This document shows positions 1 to 5,872 of a DNA stretch of 9,728 bases, one piece after another (the stretch's first letter is position 1; every line of letters begins with the position of its first letter). The notes below the pieces were generated by a model, which made no database searches, was not told the DNA's origin, and saw only the letters and a list, made by a program, of their open reading frames with translations. The DNA is from Xanthomarina sp035306705 (GTDB lineage: Bacteria > Bacteroidota > Bacteroidia > Flavobacteriales > Flavobacteriaceae), in assembly GCF_035306705.1 (NCBI RefSeq), contig NZ_DATGNO010000094.1, forward strand, positions 1-9,728, given 5' to 3'. The position numbers were made by a program, and so were the translations under genes.

Positions 1-25
1 TTACTAATCTATTTGAACCTCTAAC

Positions 26-493
26 TTGAGATATCCTTTGAAATTTTTCATTATTTTATTTTTGATGCATTCGTGTGCCAGTACAAAAGTCCAACCGTCC
101 GAAAAAGAAATGTCTCCAAGAGTCGTGTTTTTAACTTATAATATCAAAAAAAACAAAAATACGGAAACAGAAATCACCTTTCTAAAACACAAACTTGTAG
201 ATGGAAAAATAAAAGGTTTTTCTAATAACGACAAGAATCAAACCGAAGGAGATTTGGAATGTGCATTTTTAGATAGTAAAAAGAATGTTTTACAAGTAGT
301 GAATATTGAAAATCCCTTAAAAAAAATAGTTGAATTTGTAAACGATTCTGGAAATCTTGAAAAACGTCTTATCGAATTGGATAGTACACAATTTGTTATA
401 AGAGCTCCTTATATAGAAAACACAAAATTTCTTGAAATAAGAGAGATTAGTGAAAACCAAAAACCAAATAAAATACTTACTACCAAACTGTAA
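26..493 (+). CDS. Small putative lipoprotein of unknown function, upstream partner of an M64 peptidase
   Basis: I do not recognise the family. The reading frame encodes about 155 aa and opens with a lipoprotein-type signal: basic n-region, hydrophobic stretch FFIILFLM, then HSC-A with Cys17 as the likely lipidated residue. The lipobox is loose (M-H-S-C). The remainder is polar and probably beta-rich, with a conserved-looking core around residues 75-135 (LDSKKNVLQVV, then ENPLKKIVEF, then FVIRAPYIENTKFLEI) that suggests a small beta-sandwich. There is no ATG ahead of the signal. The candidates are TTG at 26 and TTG at 38, the latter giving MKFFIILFLM; in-frame stops at 5-7 and 14-16 exclude a longer form. 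The stop lies 4 bp before the M64 gene, so co-transcription is likely. Location in the cell envelope is inferred from the signal; function is unknown. Confidence 0.7.
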   Translation: MRYPLKFFIILFLMHSCASTKVQPSEKEMSPRVVFLTYNIKKNKNTETEITFLKHKLVDGKIKGFSNNDKNQTEGDLECAFLDSKKNVLQVVNIENPLKKIVEFVNDSGNLEKRLIELDSTQFVIRAPYIENTKFLEIREISENQKPNKILTTKL

Positions 494-497
494 TTAT

Positions 498-1889
498 ATG
501 AAACACACATTACTCTTTCTTCTTACTTTAATTACTTTTCAAATGTCTTTTTCGCAAGTATTTGATGTTGAGAATATCAAAAATTCGGGCGATATGGATA
601 ACCGTATCAACATTGTTATTATGGGAGATGGTTATCAAACAACTGAATTTGCTAAGTTTGAAACCGATGCCAACAACTTTGTTACCGATATGTTCAGCCA
701 ATCGCCTTTTGCTGAATACAGTAATTATTTTAATGTTTATATTATAAATATCCCTTCAAACGAAAGTGGCGCCAGTCATCCAGGAACTGCAGCAGACGAA
801 GGAAGTTATAATGTTCCCATTTCAAGTGTAGACAATTATTTTGGTACCAGCTACGATAGCTATAATGTACATAGACTATTATATACCGAAAACTTTGCTG
901 CTGTTATGAGTGTTCTGGCAGATAACTTCCCGCTGTATGATCAAGGACTCATTCTTGTAAACGCTCCTCATTATGGCGGTAGTGGTGGTATGTTTCCAAT
1001 CGCTTCAACTGGTGCAAGTTCTAGTGAAATTGCGATTCATGAAATTGGTCATTCGCTTATCAACTTAAAAGATGAATATTATCCTGGAGATATTCTAGCA
1101 GAAGAAGGCATAAACATGACGCAAGAAACAAATCCGAGTCTAGTAAAGTGGGCCAATTGGATGAGCAGTAATGGTGTTGGAATTTATGCTTATGGCTCAA
1201 CTGGATCTGAAGCCACCTGGTTTAGACCACATCAAGGCTGTAAAATGCGCTATTTGGGTTATCCTTTTTGTTCGGTTTGTAAAGAAGGTATCATAGAAAA
1301 GATACACGATTTAGTATCTCCTATCGATTCTTATCTTCCAGAGAATGGCCTTATTGAAAACCCAAGTTTTCCTCTCGAATTTAGTTTATCTCTCGTTGCC
1401 CCTTTACCTAATACGCTAGAAAGTTCGTGGACTCTTAATTCTATTAATTTCGCATCGAATGTAGATAATTTGGAACTTATAGAAACGGATTTAAACGAAG
1501 GCAACAACACTTTAACTGCTGTTGTAACAGATAATACGTTATTGCAAAGAATCGATAACCACGAAGCCATACATGCCTATACGGTAACTTGGAATATAAA
1601 TATTTCAACAATTGGAATTACTGAAATTACTAGTGAAGAAAATAAATTAAGCATTAGCATGTTTCCAAATCCATCGCAGGATCTTCTGAATTTTTCTTAT
1701 AAAAGTTCTTTAAGCACACAACTAACTATTGAAATTATTAGCTTGGATGGCAAAAAGATACTGACTACCGATTTCTCTAATAATGAAAAATCTACTATAG
1801 ACATCAGCACCTTTAGTTCGGGCGTTTACCTAGTAAATTTTTACTCAAACAAAGTGTTAATTGCAAATAAGAAACTTGTTAAGAATTAA
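498..1889 (+). CDS. Secreted M64-family metallopeptidase (IgA-peptidase M64 type) with T9SS sorting domain
   Basis: A 463-aa zinc protease predicted to be exported. Residues 1-20 form a Sec signal peptide (MKHTLLFLL, ending MSFSQ). The peptidase domain starts near residue 30 with NIVIMGDGYQ, typical of M64. It carries the zinc motif HEIGHSLINLKDEY at residues 181-194 (His181, Glu182, His185) and the family's Cys-rich tail GCKMR followed by FCSVC at 247-261. Residues about 275-385 look like a beta-sandwich spacer. Residues about 386-463 (MFPNPSQDLLNF onward, SLDGKK, SSGVYLV, KKLVKN) are a type A T9SS C-terminal sorting domain, so the protein should be secreted or surface-attached through type IX secretion. 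I chose the ATG at 498 because it begins the signal peptide; an in-frame ATG at 450 only adds 16 residues overlapping the upstream gene. No separate M64 N-terminal domain is visible. Substrate is unknown; the IgA name is historical. Confidence 0.93.
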   Translation: MKHTLLFLLTLITFQMSFSQVFDVENIKNSGDMDNRINIVIMGDGYQTTEFAKFETDANNFVTDMFSQSPFAEYSNYFNVYIINIPSNESGASHPGTAADEGSYNVPISSVDNYFGTSYDSYNVHRLLYTENFAAVMSVLADNFPLYDQGLILVNAPHYGGSGGMFPIASTGASSSEIAIHEIGHSLINLKDEYYPGDILAEEGINMTQETNPSLVKWANWMSSNGVGIYAYGSTGSEATWFRPHQGCKMRYLGYPFCSVCKEGIIEKIHDLVSPIDSYLPENGLIENPSFPLEFSLSLVAPLPNTLESSWTLNSINFASNVDNLELIETDLNEGNNTLTAVVTDNTLLQRIDNHEAIHAYTVTWNINISTIGITEITSEENKLSISMFPNPSQDLLNFSYKSSLSTQLTIEIISLDGKKILTTDFSNNEKSTIDISTFSSGVYLVNFYSNKVLIANKKLVKN

Positions 1890-1933
1890 ATTTCATTCCA
1901 AAAATAAGATGTTATCCCAATAACTATCTAGAT

Positions 1934-1966
1934 AAAAAAGAGGCCTATATAAAAGCCTCTTTTTTT
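1934..1966 (+). terminator. Rho-independent terminator after the M64 gene
   Basis: A-rich left arm followed by GAGGC (1940-1944), a 10-nt loop, GCCTC (1955-1959), then seven T (1960-1966). The A-run also pairs with the T-run, extending the stem to about 11 bp. It lies 45 bp after the M64 stop. Because both sides are A/T-flanked it could also stop transcripts arriving on the minus strand after the SDR gene. Confidence 0.88.
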
Positions 1967-2100
1967 ATTGTTTTGCTTGCCAAACCTAATTGGTCTGGAA
2001 GTTATTTTTTAATGAATAACATTTGATTAAACTAAATTGATACTTTATAAAATCAAGTTTTGTATTATTCTCATTGCTGACATCAGAAGCAAAAGAATAC

Positions 2101-2826
2101 TTATTTGCTTGAAGGCATAGTTGGTCTTACTTCAATTTTACTTGGTAAGGTTCTTGGATTCATTTTTAATAAATCGACAACCAGCTCTCCAATATCTTCA
2201 ATTTGAATTTTCCAAGCATCACTTTCATCCGGTTCATTTCCATTAAAAAAGGTCGATACAGAACCGGGCATAATAGTACTTACTTTAATTCCATACTGTC
2301 TCAAATCCAACATCACAGCTTGTGTAAATCCGGTAACTCCAAATTTACTCGCGTTATAGGCAGAACCGCCCGCAAAAAAGTTAGTACCTGCCAAACTTGA
2401 AATAGTAATATAATAGCCTTTTGTTTCTTTTAATGCAGAGATACTGGCTTTAATGGAATTAAAAACACCCGTTAAATTGGTGTCAATCGTTTCATTCCAT
2501 TGGTCTTTGGTTAAATCCTCTATACTACCAAAATGACCTAATCCAGCATTAGCTATAACAATATCCAACTTTCCAAACTGTTTGATAACTTGCTTTACAG
2601 CTTGCTCCTGACTTTCTAAATCACGAACATCTGCCTCCAAACCAATAGCTTTGGCAGAGTTTTTTGAATCTTGATTTAAGCTCTTAGCTGCTTCTTGGGC
2701 AGCTGCTAAATTTCTACCGGTAATAGCTACATGGATTCCTTGTTTGATAAGCGATTGCGCAATTCCGTATCCAATTCCCTTGGTACCTCCAGTTATGAAG
2801 GCTACTTTATTTTGTAATGTGTCCAT
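2101..2826 (-). CDS. SDR-family NAD(P)-dependent oxidoreductase
   Basis: A 241-aa classical short-chain dehydrogenase/reductase, cytoplasmic, with one Rossmann domain. The cofactor motif TGGTKGIG is at residues 12-19, the structural NAG motif at 93-95, and the catalytic set is Asn117, Ser144, Tyr157 and Lys161 (YNASK at 157-161). The sequence TGRN at 36-39 places an Arg after beta-strand 2, which in this superfamily favours NADP(H). The PGSV segment near 187-190 closes the usual SDR fold. Length is normal for the family and the ATG gives a complete N-terminus (MDTLQNKVAFITGG). The substrate cannot be told from sequence; homologues range from 3-oxoacyl-ACP reductase-like enzymes to dehydrogenases of small alcohols or hydroxy acids. 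It lies 86 bp downstream of the DUF4136-like lipoprotein gene on the same strand but has a good -7 box of its own. Confidence 0.93.
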   Translation of the reverse strand: MDTLQNKVAFITGGTKGIGYGIAQSLIKQGIHVAITGRNLAAAQEAAKSLNQDSKNSAKAIGLEADVRDLESQEQAVKQVIKQFGKLDIVIANAGLGHFGSIEDLTKDQWNETIDTNLTGVFNSIKASISALKETKGYYITISSLAGTNFFAGGSAYNASKFGVTGFTQAVMLDLRQYGIKVSTIMPGSVSTFFNGNEPDESDAWKIQIEDIGELVVDLLKMNPRTLPSKIEVRPTMPSSK

Positions 2827-2848
2827 GATGTATATTTTTAAATGAAAT

Positions 2849-2856
2849 CAAAGTTA
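2849..2856 (-). promoter_or_regulatory. Candidate flavobacterial -7 box for the SDR gene
   Basis: Read on the minus strand this is TAACTTTG, an exact match to the Bacteroidota -7 consensus TAnnTTTG, ending 23 nt before the SDR start codon. No convincing -33 TTG is seen at the usual distance, so the call rests on the -7 match and its position in an 86-bp intergenic gap. Confidence 0.5.
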
Positions 2857-2912
2857 CAAAACGAAATACAGCTTTGGCATTTTGAATTGTTATGAAAATG
2901 ATAAAGTTGCTG

Positions 2913-3434
2913 TTACTTCTTTGGAGGAAATCCGTCTAAAACTTTAGTAACGATTTGCTTCAATTTTTCTTCACGCTCTTCCGGATAGTCTCTTGGAACA
3001 TCAGTTTCACTAGAAATAGCTTGCCAAAATAGCTGATTGGTTTTAGCATCGACAAAATCGAATTTAATTTGTCTGGACATATTGGCTTGACCTATGGGAA
3101 TTCCTACCGAAATACCTCCCCCAACATTTCCACCACCACCGCCAACACCTACTCCAACTGAAGAATTACTTCTGTTTTCTTGATAAGTAGAGCTTTCAAT
3201 GTTGATAATAAAATCGGAGTCTTCTGATAAGGTAAATCCTTTTAAAGCCATTGTATGATCGACAGCTTTAAATAAGCGCTTGGAATCAAATTCGCTTAAA
3301 CCGGTATTCATGTTAGTAAAATAGCTGTAGGATTTGTATTTGGAAAAATCGGTGCTTTTTTCGTAATCGTAATTAACGGTAACACCGCAGGATAGGCAAA
3401 TGAACAGAAAAAATATGGAGGCTGACTTTTTCAT
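2913..3434 (-). CDS. DUF4136-like lipoprotein
   Basis: A 173-aa protein with a lipoprotein signal (MKKSASIFFLFICLSC, Cys16 as likely lipidated residue). The pattern of the mature part fits DUF4136 envelope proteins: an N-terminal strand with DFSKYKSYSYF (residues 29-39), a middle helix and strand (LFKAVDHTMALKGF, then DFIINIE), a Gly-rich stretch at 94-115, a strand with IKFDFVDAKTNQLFW (123-137), and a C-terminal helix ending in FPPKK. The role of the family is unknown; it is generally predicted to be an outer-membrane or periplasmic lipoprotein. An upstream in-frame ATG at 3476 would add 14 residues, but it sits inside the obgE terminator hairpin and would bury the signal peptide, so the start at 3434 is preferred. 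The gene follows that terminator, implying independent transcription. Confidence 0.85.
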   Translation of the reverse strand: MKKSASIFFLFICLSCGVTVNYDYEKSTDFSKYKSYSYFTNMNTGLSEFDSKRLFKAVDHTMALKGFTLSEDSDFIINIESSTYQENRSNSSVGVGVGGGGGNVGGGISVGIPIGQANMSRQIKFDFVDAKTNQLFWQAISSETDVPRDYPEEREEKLKQIVTKVLDGFPPKK

Positions 3435-3442
3435 TTTTATTT

Positions 3443-3450
3443 TAAAGATA
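3443..3450 (-). promoter_or_regulatory. Weak candidate -7 box for the DUF4136-like gene
   Basis: The minus strand reads TATCTTTA, one mismatch (final G to A) from TAnnTTTG. It lies between the obgE terminator and the start codon, where a promoter is needed. It ends only 9 nt before the ATG, which would give a nearly leaderless transcript, so the call is tentative. Confidence 0.25.
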
Positions 3451-3460
3451 TGAAATAATA

Positions 3461-3500
3461 AATAAAAAAACCTCATAGGTTTTAACTCCGTATGAGGTTT
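3461..3500 (-). terminator. Rho-independent terminator after obgE
   Basis: A perfect 10-bp inverted repeat, AAACCTCATA (3468-3477) and TATGAGGTTT (3491-3500), with a 13-nt loop. Read on the minus strand the hairpin is followed by a T-rich run (3467 down to about 3460), the arrangement of an intrinsic terminator for the obgE transcript, whose gene ends 58 bp earlier. The plus-strand side lacks a T run, so this terminator works in the minus direction. Confidence 0.9.
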
Positions 3501-3558
3501 GAAAATAAGTTTTAAACGCTTTGAAATTATATCTAAAACATCAATTTCTTAGATATTT

Positions 3559-4557
3559 TTAAGCATTAAGCATTTTCCAAAGTTTATCTTTTAACTCGGT
3601 AAGTCCTTGTTGGGCCACCGCAGAGATAAACATGTATTCCACCGGAAGTGTTTTATCCAGTTCTACTTTTAGTTCTGCTTTTAATTCGTTGTCAAGCATA
3701 TCACTTTTTGAAATAACCACAAATCGTTCCTTATCCAGAATTTCAGGATTATAACGTTTTAATTCATCCAAAAGAATATCGTACTGTTTTCTAATATCGT
3801 CTGCATCTGCAGGAATTAAAAATAATAAAACGGAATTTCTTTCAATATGGCGCAAAAAGTAATGCCCAAGCCCTTTCCCTTCGGCAGCACCTTCAATAAT
3901 TCCAGGGATATCGGCCATTACAAAGGTTTTGAAATCGCGATACTCTACAATTCCCAAATTGGGTTTAAGGGTGGTAAATTCGTAGTCTGCAATTTTAGGT
4001 TTTGCAGCACTAACCACAGAAAGTAACGTTGATTTTCCAGCATTTGGAAACCCTACCAAACCAACGTCAGCTAATAATTTAAGTTCTAAAACAATATCCA
4101 ATTCTTGACCCGGAATTCCAGGCTGAGCATATCTTGGCGTTTGGTTTGTGGATGTTTTAAAGTGCCAGTTACCACGACCTCCCAAACCTCCTTGAGCTAT
4201 AATTTTTTCTTCGCCATCTTCGGTAATTTCAAAAATTACGTCTTCGGTTTCTCTATCTCTTACTATAGTTCCAAGTGGAACGTCCATATACACATCTTGT
4301 CCATCGGAACCTGTACTTCTGCTCTTACCTCCATGTTCGCCATGATCCGCTTTAAAATGTCTTTTAAACTTGTAGGTATAAAGTGTCCAAAGATTCGCGT
4401 TTCCACGCATAATAACATGACCTCCACGTCCTCCATCTCCACCATCTGGACCTCCTTTTTCTACAAATTTCTCTCGGTGTAAATGCGCAGAACCTTTACC
4501 TCCGTTTCCGGAAGATACATGCAATTTTACATAGTCAACGAAATTTCCTTCTGTCAT
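3559..4557 (-). CDS. obgE: Obg-family GTPase ObgE/CgtA
   Basis: A 332-aa ribosome-associated GTPase involved in 50S subunit maturation and growth or stress control. The N-terminal Obg fold (residues 1-158) is rich in the expected Gly-rich loops (SSGNGGKGSAH, GGPDGGDGGRGGH, GGLGGRGNWHF). The G domain follows: G1 GFPNAGKST at 169-177, switch I Thr195/Thr196, G3 DIPG at 216-219, G4 SKSD at 283-286, G5 SA at 312-313. G4 has Ser where NKxD is usual. There is no C-terminal OCT extension: the protein stops right after the G domain, shorter than the roughly 430-aa Firmicutes forms. The start chosen is MTEGNFVDYVKLHV, which begins at the Obg fold; a further in-frame ATG at 4572 adds five residues. The gene lies 77 bp downstream of hpt-adk with no promoter seen between, so co-transcription is likely. 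Confidence 0.96.
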   Translation of the reverse strand: MTEGNFVDYVKLHVSSGNGGKGSAHLHREKFVEKGGPDGGDGGRGGHVIMRGNANLWTLYTYKFKRHFKADHGEHGGKSRSTGSDGQDVYMDVPLGTIVRDRETEDVIFEITEDGEEKIIAQGGLGGRGNWHFKTSTNQTPRYAQPGIPGQELDIVLELKLLADVGLVGFPNAGKSTLLSVVSAAKPKIADYEFTTLKPNLGIVEYRDFKTFVMADIPGIIEGAAEGKGLGHYFLRHIERNSVLLFLIPADADDIRKQYDILLDELKRYNPEILDKERFVVISKSDMLDNELKAELKVELDKTLPVEYMFISAVAQQGLTELKDKLWKMLNA

Positions 4558-4634
4558 ATTATTCATCCACAAATGTGGAAATTGTATTAAATGAAACTTA
4601 TTGTTTTAGCTCCTGATTGAGCAGGCGCAATAAT

Positions 4635-5744
4635 TTATAATTTATCGATTACTACACTCAAGCGTTTGGTAATATCTTGGATATCTCCAACACCATCAAC
4701 TCCAAAATATTTATTTTGAGCTGAATAGTAATCTTTTAATATAGCTGTTTTACTATAGTATTCTTTAATTCTATTTCTAATAATGTTTTCGTCTGCATCA
4801 TCTGCACGACCACTGGTTTTACCTCGTCCCAATACGCGCTCTACTAAAATCTCATCTTCAACTTCAAGAGCCACCATGGCATCAATTTGAGAGTCCTTGG
4901 AATCCATAAGTTTGTCTAAGGCTTTTGCTTGTGCATTTGTACGTGGAAAACCATCAAAAATAAAACCTTTTGCATCGGCGTTTTTTTCAACTTCAGCATT
5001 TAACATATCAATAGTTACTTGGTCTGGAACAAGTTCTCCTTTATCCATATAAGATTTGGCAATCATTCCTAAAGCTGTTTCATTTTTTATATTAAAACGA
5101 AACACATCTCCTGTAGAAATATGCACCAAATTATATTTTTCTTTTAAGTAGTTTGCCTGTGTTCCTTTCCCTGCTCCTGGAGGGCCAAATAGCACGATAT
5201 TAGTCATGTGTTGTGTGGTTTTTAATTGATATATTTCTGGCAAATCCCTACCTAACCCATCATAGTCTAATCCGTATCCTACAATAAATTTATTTGGTAT
5301 TTCAATACCTACATAGTGTAATTTATAATCTTTTTTATAAGCGGTTGGCTTGTGAAACAGCGTAGCAATTATTAGTTGTTTTACGTTTTCACTTTTAAAT
5401 ATTCTGTGGACTTCTTCAAGCGTATTTCCAGAATCGATGATATCTTCTAAAATAACCACGGTTCTTCCACTTAAATCTTGAGTCAATCCAATTAAACGTT
5501 GAATATCTTCAGTTGATTTAACACCTTCATACGACGCCAATTTAATAAAAGTAACCTCGCAAGGTTTTGGATATTTTTTTACGAAATCGCTAACAAACAT
5601 AAACGAGCCATTCAAAATACCAATAAACACAGGTACTTCGTCTTTAAGGTCTTCGGCTATTTCTATTGCCATTCGTTCAACTGTCTGTAATATTTCTTTT
5701 TCAGAAATAAACGGCTTGAATTGTAAATCGTGAAGCTTAACCAC
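4635..5744 (-). CDS. hpt-adk: Fused hypoxanthine phosphoribosyltransferase - adenylate kinase
   Basis: One uninterrupted frame carries two purine enzymes. Residues 1-174 (from the GTG start) are an HPRT: LNGSF at 44-48, Ser71-Tyr72 in the flexible loop, the PRPP-binding motif VVILEDIIDSGNT at 96-108 with Glu100/Asp101, and the base-binding C-terminus (KFIVGYGLDYDGLGRDLPEIY). It makes IMP or GMP from hypoxanthine or guanine plus PRPP. After a linker of about five residues (KTTQH), Met180 opens a complete 190-aa adenylate kinase (AMP + ATP = 2 ADP): P-loop GPPGAGKGT at 187-195, then GDVFRF, DGFPRT and a short LID (GRGKTSGRADD) without zinc cysteines. The start is uncertain. ATG at 5780 adds MIIFAFLKKIKQ, but the best -7 box lies inside that extension, so GTG at 5744 (MVKLHDLQF) is preferred. 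The internal ATG at 5207 could also yield free Adk. Confidence 0.93.
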   Translation of the reverse strand: MVKLHDLQFKPFISEKEILQTVERMAIEIAEDLKDEVPVFIGILNGSFMFVSDFVKKYPKPCEVTFIKLASYEGVKSTEDIQRLIGLTQDLSGRTVVILEDIIDSGNTLEEVHRIFKSENVKQLIIATLFHKPTAYKKDYKLHYVGIEIPNKFIVGYGLDYDGLGRDLPEIYQLKTTQHMTNIVLFGPPGAGKGTQANYLKEKYNLVHISTGDVFRFNIKNETALGMIAKSYMDKGELVPDQVTIDMLNAEVEKNADAKGFIFDGFPRTNAQAKALDKLMDSKDSQIDAMVALEVEDEILVERVLGRGKTSGRADDADENIIRNRIKEYYSKTAILKDYYSAQNKYFGVDGVGDIQDITKRLSVVIDKL

Positions 5745-5767
5745 TTGTTTTATTTTTTTTAGAAAGG

Positions 5768-5775
5768 CAAAGATA
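5768..5775 (-). promoter_or_regulatory. -7 box for hpt-adk-obgE
   Basis: The minus strand reads TATCTTTG, an exact TAnnTTTG match. A TTCG (near TTTG) lies about 20 nt upstream at 5796-5799. Transcription would begin near 5762, downstream of the ATG at 5780, giving a leader of about 18 nt to the GTG at 5744. This box therefore decides the start-codon choice for hpt-adk. Confidence 0.55.
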
Positions 5776-5787
5776 ATCATTTGATTA
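5774..5787. repeat. Inverted repeat next to the hpt-adk -7 box (candidate operator)
   Basis: TAATCA and TGATTA separated by TT form a 14-bp dyad that overlaps the first two bases of the hpt-adk -7 box and covers the spacer upstream of it. The right half belongs to a 9-mer, CATTTGATT (5778-5786), that recurs at 5839-5847, two bases before the purK -7 box. Position and symmetry fit a repressor site, but a related 11-mer also occurs at 2020-2030 near no purine gene. Confidence 0.3.
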
Positions 5788-5849
5788 AGGTTTTACGAAT
5801 TCTCATTTAGATTGTTTTGGATTTAGTTTTTTCAAAGCCATTTGATTTG

Positions 5850-5857
5850 TACTTTTG
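5850..5857 (+). promoter_or_regulatory. -7 box for purK-purE
   Basis: TACTTTTG is an exact TAnnTTTG match, ending 15 nt before the purK ATG, which gives a short leader of about 10 nt. No clear -33 TTG is seen at the standard spacing. It faces away from the hpt-adk -7 box with 74 bp between the two. Confidence 0.55.
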
Positions 5858-5872
5858 TGGAAAATAGAATCA

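Noticed and set aside
450..497. N-terminal extension of the M64 frame starting at ATG 450
   Set aside because: It overlaps the lipoprotein gene and puts 16 polar residues in front of a clear signal peptide; ATG 498 is the natural start.
1331..1570. 79-aa minus-strand open frame opposite the M64 gene
   Set aside because: It is inside a well-supported coding region and shows no motif or regulatory signal.
1981..1988. Minus-strand TAGGTTTG, an exact -7 match between M64 and SDR
   Set aside because: It would make only about 40 nt of RNA before the 1934-1966 hairpin, with no gene ahead of it; a chance match is most likely.
2087..2110. Inverted repeat AAGCAAA/TTTGCTT around the SDR stop codon as an SDR terminator
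   Set aside because: It is not followed by a T run on the minus strand and the arms are AT-rich. The hairpin at 1934-1966 is a better end for that transcript.
4105..4482. 125-aa plus-strand open frame opposite obgE
   Set aside because: It lies entirely within obgE, whose protein motifs are intact. The Ser/Thr-rich product has no recognisable domain and no promoter.
4609..4628. Small hairpin between hpt-adk and obgE (GC-CCTG / CAGG-GC with a mismatch)
   Set aside because: The stem is short and interrupted with no T run, so it does not argue against co-transcription of obgE.
5776..5872. Possible purine riboswitch upstream of purK or hpt-adk
   Set aside because: The predicted leaders are only about 10-20 nt, far too short for a known purine-sensing aptamer, and no matching junction structure is visible.
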